NCBI GenBank assembly: GCA_017457305.1
Contig: JAFTHP010000028.1
Coordinates: 1 to 64,000 of the forward strand
DNA length: 64,000 nt
Direction of reading: 5' to 3'
From: Clostridia bacterium
GTDB lineage: Bacteria; Bacillota; Clostridia; Christensenellales; CAG-314
Positions 1 to 8,204 of this stretch are shown one piece after another. The notes under the pieces were generated by a model. That model saw only the letters and a program-made list of their open reading frames with translations. It was not told the origin of the DNA and searched no databases. Made by a program: the position numbers and the translations under genes. The stretch's first letter is position 1. Each line of letters begins with the position of its first letter.

Positions 1-264
1 TGGTTTAGCGAAAACGTTACCTTTATCAACTGCAAAATTGAAGGAACACAACCACTTTGCTACTGCAAAAAGCTCAAGCTAATCGATTGCACTATGGATA
101 ACTGCGACTTGTCCTTTGAGTACAGCGACGTAGATGCCACCATCATTGGTTTTGTTCAATCCATCAAGAATCCAAAATCCGGCAAAATTGTCGCTGATCA
201 AATTGGAGAAATTATTTCTTCTGATTCGGTTGTAAAAACAACTTGTAGGATTACTACAAGATAG
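1..264 (+). CDS. DUF3737 family protein, C-terminal part (gene enters from left edge)
   Basis: Frame 1 is open from the first base to a TAG at 262-264 and gives the last 87 residues of a protein that starts outside the window. The text, including GTQPLCYCKKLKLIDC followed by DLSFEYSDVDATI and SIKNPKSGKIVAD, matches my memory of the C-terminus of DUF3737 proteins, which are about 280 residues long and have a right-handed beta-helix look. The function of the family is not known. A short gap separates it from the next small gene, which has its own strong ribosome site. Confidence 0.75.
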   Translation, partial: WFSENVTFINCKIEGTQPLCYCKKLKLIDCTMDNCDLSFEYSDVDATIIGFVQSIKNPKSGKIVADQIGEIISSDSVVKTTCRITTR

Positions 265-312
265 TAAATATCTCCATTAAATTGGCAACAATAATGATGG
301 AGGTGATATATA

Positions 313-465
313 TTGAACACAAAATGTTTCAATTGCAACAATACCATTGCTAGGTCAAATTGTTGCAAATGCAATAAATGTCAGCAATTGTGCTGTCCTA
401 CTTGCGCCAACAGCAACTGTCACATTTGCCCAAACTGTGGCGGTGAAATTGACTTTTTGTCCTAA
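313..465 (+). CDS. Cysteine-rich 50-residue protein with TTG start
   Basis: A TTG start at 313 lies 5 bases after a perfect GGAGGTGAT Shine-Dalgarno site (299-307). The reading frame runs 50 codons to TAA at 463-465. Twelve of the 50 residues are cysteine: C5, C8, C17, C18, C20, C23, C27, C28, C31, C36, C39 and C42. Most sit in CxxC spacing, with a CPNCGGE zinc-ribbon-like end. There is no signal peptide or membrane segment. It may bind several zinc or other metal ions, as metallothioneins or tiny zinc-ribbon proteins do, but I do not recognise a family. The ribosome site and the Cys spacing make chance unlikely. An ATG-started ORF in another frame at 347-565 is a shadow. Confidence 0.7.
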   Translation: MNTKCFNCNNTIARSNCCKCNKCQQLCCPTCANSNCHICPNCGGEIDFLS

Positions 466-561
466 AAATAGCAAAAATATGCTATATTTCACAACAAAAT
501 TGACATTTTTGCGTACAAAAGCAACTTTGCAAAAAAAAGTTAAAAATATTTGTGCAAATAA

Positions 562-590
562 TTGACACTTGCAAATTAAAATGCTATTAT
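562..590 (+). promoter_or_regulatory. Promoter of the tRNA-Ala/tRNA-Ile unit
   Basis: TTGACA at 562-567, a 17-base spacer and TATTAT at 585-590, placed 22 bases before the tRNA-Ala 5' end. This is a near-consensus housekeeping sigma promoter. Confidence 0.8.
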
Positions 591-612
591 GTATAGGCAC
601 TTGACGAGACAT

Positions 613-688
613 GGGGGTGTAGCTCAGCTGGGAGAGCACCTGCCTTGCAAGCAGGGGGTCAGCGGTTCGATCCCGCTCATCTCCACCA
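613..688 (+). tRNA. tRNA-Ala (TGC anticodon)
   Basis: A 76-base cloverleaf. Acceptor GGGGGTG pairs with CATCTCC before the encoded ACCA end, the D-arm is AGCTCAGCTGGGAGAGC, the anticodon loop CTTGCAA reads TGC, and the T-arm holds GGTTCGATCC. CCA is encoded. It is co-transcribed with tRNA-Ile 21 bases downstream. An Ala/Ile pair is usually found inside rRNA operons; no rRNA is visible here. Confidence 0.95.
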
Positions 689-709
689 CTTCGTTAAGTG
701 CATTTTTAT

Positions 710-786
710 AGAAGCATAGCTCAGCAGGTTAGAGCACCACCCTGATAAGGTGGGGGTCGGTGGTTCGAGTCCACTTGCTTCTACCA
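710..786 (+). tRNA. tRNA-Ile (GAT anticodon)
   Basis: A 77-base cloverleaf. Acceptor AGAAGCA pairs with TGCTTCT, the anticodon loop CTGATAA reads GAT, the T-arm is GGTTCGAGTCC, and CCA is encoded at 784-786. Its 3' end (771-786) recurs three more times downstream; see the repeat region. Confidence 0.95.
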
Positions 787-1255
787 AGAAGTCTTGTTCA
801 ATAGAACAAGACTTTTTTTTGTAAATATCGCACCTTACACGAACGAAGTGAGTATAAAACACGCAAGTCGGTGATACTCATCACCACTTGCTTCTACCAC
901 AAATACCAAGTCAAAAGACTTGGTATTTTTTATTTTATCAAACCACCAACCCCACTCTATTCTACTTGGGGGTCGGTGACTACGCGATTGTTTTCCTCCA
1001 ATCGCTGGGGGTCGGGGCTAATGCCCCTCGCGCGAGTCCACTTGCTTCTACCAAAAGGTCTTGTTCAATAGAACAAGACCTTTTTTTTGTAGATATCGCA
1101 CCTTACACGAACGAAGTGAGTATAAAACACACAAGACGGTGATACTTGTCACCACTTGCTTCTACCAAGAAGTCTTGTTCAATAGAACAAGACTTTTTTT
1201 GTAGATATCGTACCACCAACCTCACTCTATTCTACTTGGGGTCGGTGACTACGCG
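787..1255 (+). repeat. Tandem tRNA-tail plus terminator cassettes downstream of tRNA-Ile
   Basis: The last 16 bases of tRNA-Ile (CCACTTGCTTCTACCA, real copy 771-786) recur exactly at 884-899, 1038-1053 and 1152-1167. Each copy is followed by an intrinsic terminator hairpin: 790-820, 903-930, 1055-1088 and 1170-1200. Three of these share an AGTCTTGTT or GGTCTTGTT stem; the second has a TACCAAGTC stem. Units 787-899 and 1054-1167 are near-identical copies of 113-114 bases. The third copy also carries CGAG before the tail and GGGGGTCGGTG pieces from the tRNA anticodon/variable region. No copy is a full tRNA. They could be scars from repeated insertion at the tRNA 3' end or from unequal recombination. 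Confidence 0.8.
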
Positions 1256-1463
1256 ATTGTTTCCCATCAATCGATGGTATACCGCAATAAGATGTAGTTG
1301 ATATACAAGGTTTACACCTTGATTCATTGCATAAAAATAGTCTTACCACGACGCTTTTCGTTTATGCAAGCTTTTTTACGGCAAAAAACTAATTGTTCAC
1401 TTTATACCCCTTTCGTTCAATTTATGGGGTATCGTTCAATTATTGAGTCGCTTAAAAGAATTA
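1256..1463. other. Intergenic stretch without a gene
   Basis: AT-rich sequence between the tRNA-tail cassettes and the lipoprotein promoter. It holds two CGTTCAAT copies (1404-1411, 1430-1437) bracketing imperfect inverted copies of the string ATACCCC/GGGGTAT (about 1394-1428), perhaps a weak hairpin. I see no ORF with a ribosome site. Confidence 0.4.
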
Positions 1464-1492
1464 TTGTTTTTCAATAGATTATGTGATATAAT
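1464..1492 (+). promoter_or_regulatory. Promoter of the lipoprotein gene
   Basis: TTGTTT at 1464-1469, a 17-base spacer and TATAAT at 1487-1492 with the extended TGTGA before it. The string TGTGATATAAT is the same one that ends every CRISPR repeat in this window. Confidence 0.7.
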
Positions 1493-1548
1493 AAACTCAC
1501 CGATAAATAAGATTTTGATAAAACAAAATATAAAAGGGGAATACAGGT

Positions 1549-1956
1549 ATGAAAAAAGTATGTTTTGTATTGGTACTGATACTTACATTATTTATGCTCT
1601 GTAGTTGTGGGGGATATGTCAAAAGTTATTCTGCAACCATGTTGATTACTTCCTGTCAGGGCAATGAAGCAAGTATGAAATTTGATACCTTTAAGGGAAC
1701 GAATAATTTCAGATTAAGAAGAGATGGTATTGCTGAACATACACTTGATTTTGAAGCAAGTCTTGCTGAAGGCGAGATGAATGTTTATATCGGTGTTGAT
1801 GGTGAAAAAGAATTGCTCCTTACTGTCAAGGGCGGAGAATCCTACGACGAAACCATTATACTTGATGATAAATATGATAACGAAAAATCAATCTACATTA
1901 TTCTCGAAACGATAGGCAAATGTGTGGATGGTGATTTTGAATTTGAGTACAATTAA
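1549..1956 (+). CDS. Small putative lipoprotein
   Basis: 135 residues. The N-terminus is a lipoprotein signal: MKK, a hydrophobic stretch FVLVLILTLFMLC, then SCGG, so lipidation is likely at C19 or C21. The mature part is short, hydrophilic and probably beta-rich, with alternating pattern in LLLTVKGGESYDETIIL and ENEKSIYII-like strands, suggesting one small sandwich domain on the outer membrane face. The ribosome site AAAGGGGAA lies about 9 bases before ATG, with its own promoter at 1464-1492. I do not recognise a family. It stands alone between tRNA scars and an XRE regulator. Confidence 0.7.
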   Translation: MKKVCFVLVLILTLFMLCSCGGYVKSYSATMLITSCQGNEASMKFDTFKGTNNFRLRRDGIAEHTLDFEASLAEGEMNVYIGVDGEKELLLTVKGGESYDETIILDDKYDNEKSIYIILETIGKCVDGDFEFEYN

Positions 1957-2277
1957 TTTAAGTGAAGAGAACAAACAAATTCCAATTTATCGAACTAAAA
2001 TAGGTGCTACCCGTTACAAGAAAATGCACCCATAACGCTAAAATTTTGCACCCATTGTAAAATGGTATCCAAGTTTTAGATTACTAACAATAATGCCAAG
2101 TCTTTTGACTTGGTATTTTTTATTTTATCGAACCACCAACCACAACGCTATTTTTTATACTTGCATTGTACACAAAAAACTGGTAAACTAGCGTTAGAAG
2201 ACTCTAGTAACAGTTTATTTGCTCAACTAAACCAATGGTAGGTGTTATTTTTTTGCAAACAGTGCTATACTTTGCCC
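1957..2277 (+). other. Intergenic region with a copied terminator and an imperfect inverted repeat
   Basis: A hairpin TGCCAAGTC...GACTTGGTA with a T-tract lies at 2094-2122. It and about 30 following bases closely match the terminator cassette at 903-955, so this piece of the tRNA-tail array has been copied about 1.2 kb away. Near 2179-2220 an imperfect inverted repeat (AACTGGTAAACTAG against CTAGTAACAGTTT) precedes the XRE gene and could be its operator. No gene seen. Confidence 0.5.
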
Positions 2278-2291
2278 AAAGGAGGAAAAAT

Positions 2292-2903
2292 ATGGATCAA
2301 ATAAAGATAGGTCAATTTGTCGCGCAACGCAGAAAAAACATAAAACTGACGCAAGCCCAGTTGGCGGAAAAGCTTGGAATAACGGACAAAGCTGTATCCA
2401 AGTGGGAACGCGGACTAACAATGCCAGACGTTTCAATCATGCAAGATTTGTGCGATATATTGGGCATTACTGTAAACGATTTGATTAGTGGAGAGATAAT
2501 TACTATGGAAAACTACAATCAACAATTGGAAAATAACTTAATAGAAATGGTAAAAGAAAAAGAAAAGGCAGACAAAAGGCTCCTTTCGTTAGAAGTGTTT
2601 ATTGGCATATCCGCAACCGTTACGTTTCTTGCATTGGTTTTTATTGCAGCATTTATTGAAATGGAAGCCTGGATAAGAATTACCTTAATTGTACTAGGTT
2701 TTGTACTGTTCATGGTGGGATGCTTGTGTGCTTTGCGCATTGAACAAGTAGCGGGATATTACCAATGCAAAAGGTGCGGACACAAACACGTGCCAACTTT
2801 CAAGGCGGTTAATTTGGCGGCGCACCTAGGCCGTACAAGATATATGAGATGCCCTAACTGCCACAAAAAGTCCTGGCAAAAGAAGGTAATCAACAAGGAC
2901 TAG
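2292..2903 (+). CDS. XRE-family regulator with two membrane helices and a zinc ribbon
   Basis: 203 residues, started at the ATG 6 bases after AAAGGAGG (2279-2286). Residues about 5-60 form a Cro/CI-type helix-turn-helix (LTQAQLAEKLGITDKAVSKW). A short coiled stretch follows (EKEKADKRLLSLE), then two adjacent membrane helices at about 105-150. The C-terminus is a zinc ribbon with CKRCGHKH and CPNCHKK. The arrangement suggests a membrane-tethered DNA-binding protein that senses an envelope or redox signal; that role is inference. It is single, with no obvious partner, and may be autoregulated through the inverted repeat upstream. Confidence 0.8.
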   Translation: MDQIKIGQFVAQRRKNIKLTQAQLAEKLGITDKAVSKWERGLTMPDVSIMQDLCDILGITVNDLISGEIITMENYNQQLENNLIEMVKEKEKADKRLLSLEVFIGISATVTFLALVFIAAFIEMEAWIRITLIVLGFVLFMVGCLCALRIEQVAGYYQCKRCGHKHVPTFKAVNLAAHLGRTRYMRCPNCHKKSWQKKVINKD

Positions 2904-2989
2904 TTACAACTATATAGTGTCAACAAGTGATAGATAATTGACAATTAGCCAACAGAAAAACTAGCTGTTTTACAAATGCTAAACAAACA

Positions 2990-3032
2990 AAAAGCTGTTA
3001 CACAATTTTGTGCAACAGCTTACTTTTTGCTA
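2990..3032. terminator. Bidirectional terminator between convergent genes
   Basis: Stem AAGCTGTT/AACAGCTT with a loop rich in CACAATTTTGTG, flanked by A and T tracts, between the XRE gene (+) and the membrane protein gene (-). Confidence 0.7.
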
Positions 3033-3077
3033 TTTAACTTTACAACTAACTTGATTTAATATCCTTAGTTGTGCGGT

Positions 3078-3914
3078 TTATTCTACTGCTTGAATATTGA
3101 ACTCGGGGTAAACATTGATGTCGTAATCGATACCATATTCCCCCATAATGGTTGGTGCAACCTTGTTACAACTGCGAACTGCACGGTCACAAGCCTTGTC
3201 CAAAACGTTTTGCATATCTCTCTTTAGGTCGTAGCCAATGGAGTTTTCGTTGTAACCATTGCGCATTGCTCTACCAATGCTATCGCTATCTAGATGGTAC
3301 TCGATTGTTCCTGTTAGACGGATAGATCCACCATTAACGTTTACGTTGAAGCCCCTAAAGTTAAGTGACTTGCAGTAGGTTCCGCCACTTCCAAGCAAAT
3401 CTCTGCCAGCATCCATATTGCTACGCAAAAGGCTTGCCAATCTACCTTCAAAGCCAGACTTGTTGCGTGTAGGTGTGTAACTAGAACTGTAATCGTCATC
3501 GTAATCGCTTGAGCTATAACTGTAGGAACCGCCGCCATTACGAATATCATAAATAATGTTTTTGATTACGCCAATTACCAAACCAATAATTCTAAATGCC
3601 AAAATTACCAACAAGATGGGGCTCAATGCGATATTTAGCAAAATGCTTACAATCCAGCTTAGTCCATTTGGTGTAACAAAGGTATCCCTTACACATTGCC
3701 AAAAACCACGATCGGTGTTGAAATCTGGATGCAACCAAATACAAAAACTGTACCAAGCGGCAAATAACCAATACATAAGTGCCATGTGGAGCAAGTCATC
3801 AAACAAATCAAATGTCCCTTGGATAAACTTGTTTACAATATCAATGATTGTTATTGCGTACACATACACCAATATTGCCGTCAATATGTAGCTAATAATA
3901 CTACGTGCTTTCAT
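3078..3914 (-). CDS. Uncharacterised membrane protein with Ser/Tyr/Asp-rich linker
   Basis: 278 residues. Two to four hydrophobic segments occupy the first 125 residues (ISYILTAILVYVYAITII, a helix near 45-60, then LLNIALSPILLVILAFRIIGLVIGVI). A low-complexity linker SYSYSSSDYDDDYSSSYTP near 130-150 leads to a soluble C-terminal domain of about 125 residues. The ribosome site GGGGGAAACG precedes ATG at 3914. I do not recognise the C-terminal domain. A protein at 44695-45513 has the same plan of membrane part, Ser/Tyr linker and soluble tail, but a different tail. Confidence 0.6.
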   Translation of the reverse strand: MKARSIISYILTAILVYVYAITIIDIVNKFIQGTFDLFDDLLHMALMYWLFAAWYSFCIWLHPDFNTDRGFWQCVRDTFVTPNGLSWIVSILLNIALSPILLVILAFRIIGLVIGVIKNIIYDIRNGGGSYSYSSSDYDDDYSSSYTPTRNKSGFEGRLASLLRSNMDAGRDLLGSGGTYCKSLNFRGFNVNVNGGSIRLTGTIEYHLDSDSIGRAMRNGYNENSIGYDLKRDMQNVLDKACDRAVRSCNKVAPTIMGEYGIDYDINVYPEFNIQAVE

Positions 3915-4005
3915 ATCGTTTCCCCCTAAAAACGGTCAAAATATAACTTTACTACAACATTATACCCACTTGATGTAAATTAGTCAATCTAACAAAAGCA
4001 AAACG

Positions 4006-4034
4006 CCCCGCTAAAACACGAGGCGTTTTTTTTG
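4006..4034 (-). terminator. Terminator of the DUF1858 gene
   Basis: Stem AACGCC/GGCGTT flanked by T-tract and A-tract sequences; the arms read as a terminator in both directions. Confidence 0.65.
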
Positions 4035-4058
4035 TATGATTGTTGTTTGTTAAAAAAA

Positions 4059-4241
4059 TTAAGCGTTCAAAAGAGCAAGCATTTCGTCCAAATCAACACC
4101 GTGAGCAGCTGCAGCTTCTTCAACAGTTTCTTGGTGAGCAAGCAAGCAGTGGATGCAACCCATACCATATCTGCCGAAAACTTGTGCGGATTCTGGCTTA
4201 ATTTGCAAAACTTCTACAATTCTCATATCCTTGGTTATCAT
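4059..4241 (-). CDS. DUF1858 domain protein
   Basis: 60 residues from the ATG at 4241; an upstream in-frame TTG at 4247 is too close to the AAGGAGA site (about 4252-4258). The sequence RYGMGCIHCLLAHQETVEEAAAAHGVD carries the CxxC core seen in DUF1858 proteins and in the N-terminal domain of ScdA/RIC-type iron-sulfur repair proteins. Such stand-alone domains are thought to be small redox or metal-binding modules. It lies between two membrane-linked genes on the same strand but probably has its own transcript, judged by the hairpin after it. Confidence 0.85.
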   Translation of the reverse strand: MITKDMRIVEVLQIKPESAQVFGRYGMGCIHCLLAHQETVEEAAAAHGVDLDEMLALLNA

Positions 4242-4325
4242 TTCCAAAAATCTCCTTTTATGTGATGAATTATTTTTTGTGATTTTATTGTACTATATTG
4301 TTGGCAATTTGACAAGCGCACAAAC

Positions 4326-5471
4326 TTAACCAATCAAATTTTTTACTTGGTCAGCTTGCATCAAGAAGTCAAATGGCTGGGTGCCGTTTACGTGACAAAC
4401 CAGCAAGTAAATACCCACAACTGCTGCAATGCCGGCAAGCACTGTTGCAAGCACCTTCCAAAATGATACTGGAGATTTACCTGCAATCTTGGCCTTGGTG
4501 CGCTTAGCATCGCTATACACGCCGGAAACATACTGCGAGTACAGTTTTCCGTGGTACTTAGTAGATGCAACGTACACTGGCAACATCATGTACTTAAATG
4601 ATTTTTGCGTTTCCTGCGTGTCCACCATCAAAGTGCCTTGAACGTCGGCGTTATACTTGGACATAATGGCAGAACGAATCCTAGCATCCATCCTTTTGCG
4701 TGCAATTTGAAATGCATCCAACGGATCAACGGTGTAGTTATCTGCTATGTAGCCAGCAAGATACTCGTCGCTGTACACCACGTACTTGCTTTTATCGTAT
4801 GGTTGCAACTTGTTGAAGTATCCATCTGTAATGTTGTCGTTTGCGCGCACAAAAATATCATCAAAGGTCATTGTGATATCACCCGATACACTAAACCAAT
4901 GAATATACGTTTCGGTATGTGTTTTTCCGTTTCTTCTAACCGTACGTGTGCGACGCTTGCCTAAAGTTCCGCTGTAATTGCTGAGCGTTACTGCATCAAA
5001 CGTCCAAGTGGGAACAAATACACCCTTTATACCCTTTTCCTTGGTGCGCTTGCGGAACTTGTTGGGAGCAAAAAGCCTACGCTTGCGCCAACGGGTTAGT
5101 TGCTTTGCCGCTTCCTCGTCGGTAAACTCAAATGGAATCAATGAGTCGGGGCGAACCATCCCTGTTGCCGTTTCGTCCGCTACAAATGGAGATTGACAAA
5201 ATGGACACTCCGTAGCAAGAGACGTGCGTGGAAGCACTGTGCTAGCTCCACAGTTTTGACAACGGTAAAAGGCAACCTTGGATTCATCCCAAGAACTGAA
5301 AGTTACCAAATCGGCAAAATCCCTTTCCATTACTGCTGTGCTTTGGTCAAATTCAAAGTGACTTTTGCAGTGCTCGCAAAACAGTTTTCCGCTATCAGCA
5401 TCAAAACGCAAAGAAGAGCCACAGTTTTGACACTTGTGTTGATATCCTTGTTGTTGAACTTCGTTATTCAT
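4326..5471 (-). CDS. YdjG-like zinc-ribbon membrane protein
   Basis: 381 residues. There are two zinc ribbons near the N-terminus (CQNCGSSLRFD...CEHC, residues about 14-36, and CQNCGAST...CPFC, about 70-95), a middle soluble region with FVPTWTFDAVTLSNYSG, and one C-terminal membrane helix near 345-365 (VLATVLAGIAAVVGIYLLV). In B. subtilis a similar protein, YdjG, is encoded with pspA and ydjI and helps dock PspA at the membrane. Here the gene starts 11 bases after the end of the YdjI-like SPFH gene, which supports the same complex. No PspA gene is in view. Confidence 0.75.
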   Translation of the reverse strand: MNNEVQQQGYQHKCQNCGSSLRFDADSGKLFCEHCKSHFEFDQSTAVMERDFADLVTFSSWDESKVAFYRCQNCGASTVLPRTSLATECPFCQSPFVADETATGMVRPDSLIPFEFTDEEAAKQLTRWRKRRLFAPNKFRKRTKEKGIKGVFVPTWTFDAVTLSNYSGTLGKRRTRTVRRNGKTHTETYIHWFSVSGDITMTFDDIFVRANDNITDGYFNKLQPYDKSKYVVYSDEYLAGYIADNYTVDPLDAFQIARKRMDARIRSAIMSKYNADVQGTLMVDTQETQKSFKYMMLPVYVASTKYHGKLYSQYVSGVYSDAKRTKAKIAGKSPVSFWKVLATVLAGIAAVVGIYLLVCHVNGTQPFDFLMQADQVKNLIG

Positions 5472-5482
5472 AAAACTATCAA

Positions 5483-6544
5483 TTACTTAATTTTAGTACC
5501 GCATTCTGGACAGAACTTGGCATTGGGGTTGATTTCCGCACCACACTCTGGACAATTTGCTGTGCTTTGCGCCATCTTTGTGCCACACTCTGGGCAGAAC
5601 TTGGATGTAGCTTTTACACTAGCACCGCACTCTGGACAGAACTTGTCGCCAGGTTGTCTTTGTTGTTGTGCAGGTTGATTTACAGCAGCCATACCGCTAT
5701 TGATGGTGTTGTTCATCATACCGTTCATCATGCCACCAAGTCCCATACCAATGATTGTGCCCGCTGTTCCTGGGTTACGTGCAGCATCTGCCATAGCATC
5801 GGCAGCTTTCTTTTGAGTGTATGTGCCCATTTGATCGGACAAAATACCCAAATTGGTGCGTTCGTCGATGGTTCTTTCCACAGATTCGGGGAAGCTGATA
5901 TTGATAACGTTGAAGTCGGTAATTTCCAAACCGATTGCAGCAAACTTTTCTCTTGCATCGGACATTACCATTTGACCAAATTCTTGGTAGTTCATTGCCA
6001 TATCTAGTGCAGAAATTTTGCTCTCGGCAATGGTATCACTAATTTGGGAAATGAGCATATTTTTGAGCATACCTTCGATGTTTTCCAATCTGTATTCGCC
6101 CATTGTGCCGAAGATTTCGCGCATAAATTTGGGGGCATCTACAACACGGAAAGCATAGTTACCAAAGGCACGAATACGAATAACACCAAATTCCTTATCT
6201 CTCATTGCAATAGGATTACTTGTTCCCCACTTGCAATCAACAAATTGCTTGGTGTTTACGTAGTAAAGCTCTGCCTTGAAACGACTTTCGCCACGGTAGA
6301 AAACGCTACCAATACCGCTCAAAATTGGCAAGTTTTTGGTAGTAAGCTTGTATTTGCCTGGCTCAAAAACGTCAGCGATTTTACCAAGGTGCACAAAAAT
6401 AGCCACTTGAGATTCCCTAACGGTAAGTTGAGAGCCACTCATAATTTCATCATCATTTTCCATTGGAAAGCGGTAAACGATTGTGTCGGTAGAATTATCC
6501 TTCCACTCCAACACTTTCCACATTTGAGATCTAAACCATCCCAT
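5483..6544 (-). CDS. YdjI-like SPFH protein with C-terminal zinc ribbons
   Basis: 353 residues from the ATG at 6544, which follows AAAGGAGGAT; the longer upstream frame has no ribosome site. It has an SPFH (band 7/stomatin-like) core at about 40-270, a Gly/Met-rich segment (GMGLGGMMNGMMNN) and three CPECG zinc ribbons near the end (FCPECGASV, FCPECGTKM, NCPECGAEI, FCPECGTKIK; the last two pair as one). This matches the YdjI family, a soluble SPFH protein that recruits PspA in Bacillus. It is first in a two-gene unit with the YdjG-like gene. The presumed job is membrane-stress protection. Confidence 0.85.
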   Translation of the reverse strand: MGWFRSQMWKVLEWKDNSTDTIVYRFPMENDDEIMSGSQLTVRESQVAIFVHLGKIADVFEPGKYKLTTKNLPILSGIGSVFYRGESRFKAELYYVNTKQFVDCKWGTSNPIAMRDKEFGVIRIRAFGNYAFRVVDAPKFMREIFGTMGEYRLENIEGMLKNMLISQISDTIAESKISALDMAMNYQEFGQMVMSDAREKFAAIGLEITDFNVINISFPESVERTIDERTNLGILSDQMGTYTQKKAADAMADAARNPGTAGTIIGMGLGGMMNGMMNNTINSGMAAVNQPAQQQRQPGDKFCPECGASVKATSKFCPECGTKMAQSTANCPECGAEINPNAKFCPECGTKIK

Positions 6545-6761
6545 AATCGTATCCTCCTTTTTGTGGGATTGGGACAAAAACGGTTTCTTGTATCCCTTCC
6601 CTTTTTGTCTATTATACAACAAATTGACAGCATTTGGTAGTATATATTGAAAAAAAGTGTGCAAATTGGCATATTTTTTGCACAAATTATGGCAAAATTT
6701 ATCCTTGCAAGGGACAACAAATGCCAACTGTTCAACTAACGGTATATATTTATTTTAATAC

Positions 6762-6790
6762 TTGACTGAAAACAAATACCGTATTATAAT
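6762..6790 (+). promoter_or_regulatory. Promoter of apgM
   Basis: TTGACT at 6762-6767, 17-base spacer, TATAAT at 6785-6790. Confidence 0.8.
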
Positions 6791-6884
6791 AGTAAAAGCA
6801 TAATAAATCGCAAACAGCATAAATATTTTCAATGCTCTTTTGCGGTTTGGTATAAAATTTTTGCAAAACAAGGAGAAACTAACA

Positions 6885-8117
6885 ATGGGAAAAGTAAACA
6901 AGGTTCTATTTGTAATTTTTGATGGTTTGGGCGATCGCCCTATCAAAGAATTCGGCTACAAAACACCACTTGAAGCTGCTCACACACCTAACTTCGACGC
7001 TATCGCTGCAAAATCCGTTTGCGGACTAGATAACGCTCTTGGCAAGGGTATCAGACCAGGTAGTGACGTTAGCCACCTTGCAATTTTTGGATATCCTATG
7101 GATAAATACTACACAGGTAGAGGCCCAATTGAAGTTGCTGGTCTTGGCATCAGACTTCAACAAGGCGACGTTGCTTTTAGAGGAAACTTTGGTACAGTTG
7201 ACAGCGATTGGAATATCATCGACAGACGTGCTGGCCGTATCCGCGTAGTTGACGAATTTACAGCTGCTATCGACGGTATGGAAATTGATGGCGTACAAGT
7301 TATTGTAAAACCAGGCACAGCTCATAGAGCAGGTGTTGTGTTTAGAGGAAAGGGACTTTCTGCTAACATTTCTGACGCTGACCCACACGAAGAAGGCAAG
7401 CCAGTTATGGAAGTTAGACCAACTGACGACACACCCGAAGCTGCATTTACAGCAAGTGTTATCAACAAGTTTATGAGAAAATCCTACGAAATCTTGGATA
7501 AGATGGAAGCTAACAAACAACGTGAAGCTAACGGTCAACTTGCTGCAAACTTCCTGTTGCTTCGTGGCGCAGGCGTATATCCAACAATGCCCACATTTGA
7601 AGAAAAGTACGGCCTAAAAGCTTGCTGTATTGCAGGTGGCGGACTTTACAGGGGTATTGGCGCGTTCTTGGGCATGGATCTAATCGACGTAGAAGGCGCA
7701 ACAGCTTTGCCAGATAGCAACGTTGTTAACAAGTTCGTTGCTGCAAAGAAAGCTTTGCAAGAATATGACTTTGTTTTCACACACGTAAAAGCTACCGACA
7801 GCCTTGCAGAAGACGGCAACTTTGAAGGTAAAAAAGCGTTCATTGAAAGATGCGATATTGCTGCAGCAGAATTGCTTGACCTTCCAGAAGACGTTTTGCT
7901 TGTTATCACAGCAGACCACTCCACCGCTTGCGAACTCCACGCTCACACAGCTGATCCTGTTCCAGTACTCTTCTGCGCACCAACAGTACGCATCGACGAC
8001 GTTACAGAATTTAACGAAAGAGCTTTTGTTAAGGGTGGTATGGGCCGTATGGTTGGCGCAGACATCATGCCAGAAGTTATGAACATCATGGGCAAACTAC
8101 ACCTAATTGGCGCATAG
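6885..8117 (+). CDS. apgM: Phosphoglycerate mutase, archaeal-type, cofactor-independent
   Basis: 410 residues from ATG at 6885, preceded by AAGGAGAAA. It interconverts 3- and 2-phosphoglycerate in glycolysis using metal ions and a phosphoserine intermediate. It belongs to the shorter archaeal-type branch of the alkaline-phosphatase superfamily: FVIFDGLGDRP holds the metal-binding Asp, the GSDVSH region carries the nucleophile Ser, and FTHVKATDSLAEDGN, ITADHST and a further His near the end complete the site. The length (about 400) fits this branch; the larger GpmI is about 510. It has its own promoter and a hairpin after the stop, so it is monocistronic. Confidence 0.92.
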   Translation: MGKVNKVLFVIFDGLGDRPIKEFGYKTPLEAAHTPNFDAIAAKSVCGLDNALGKGIRPGSDVSHLAIFGYPMDKYYTGRGPIEVAGLGIRLQQGDVAFRGNFGTVDSDWNIIDRRAGRIRVVDEFTAAIDGMEIDGVQVIVKPGTAHRAGVVFRGKGLSANISDADPHEEGKPVMEVRPTDDTPEAAFTASVINKFMRKSYEILDKMEANKQREANGQLAANFLLLRGAGVYPTMPTFEEKYGLKACCIAGGGLYRGIGAFLGMDLIDVEGATALPDSNVVNKFVAAKKALQEYDFVFTHVKATDSLAEDGNFEGKKAFIERCDIAAAELLDLPEDVLLVITADHSTACELHAHTADPVPVLFCAPTVRIDDVTEFNERAFVKGGMGRMVGADIMPEVMNIMGKLHLIGA

Positions 8118-8132
8118 TACAATTACAGTTTT

Positions 8133-8180
8133 CTTTTGGCTTTGCAGGGTTTTGCTTGCAAAGCCAAAAGTTTATTTACA
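8133..8180 (+). terminator. Terminator after apgM
   Basis: Long hairpin CTTTTGGCTTTGCA / TGCAAAGCCAAAAG at about 8133-8172, followed by TTTATTT. It lies just before the ribosome site of the PP-loop gene, so some read-through into that operon is possible. Confidence 0.7.
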
Positions 8181-8204
8181 CAAATATATTGCACGAGGGT
8201 GACA

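Noticed and set aside
347..565. 72-residue ORF overlapping the Cys-rich gene
   Set aside because: It lies in another frame with no ribosome site; the TTG-started frame has a perfect one.
884..1167. Extra tRNA genes in the cassettes after tRNA-Ile
   Set aside because: Only the 3' tail and scattered pieces are present; no acceptor, D-arm or anticodon arm can fold.
1256..1463. Possible small regulatory RNA between the tRNA cassettes and the lipoprotein gene
   Set aside because: The inverted strings are short, and no promoter-terminator pair encloses them.
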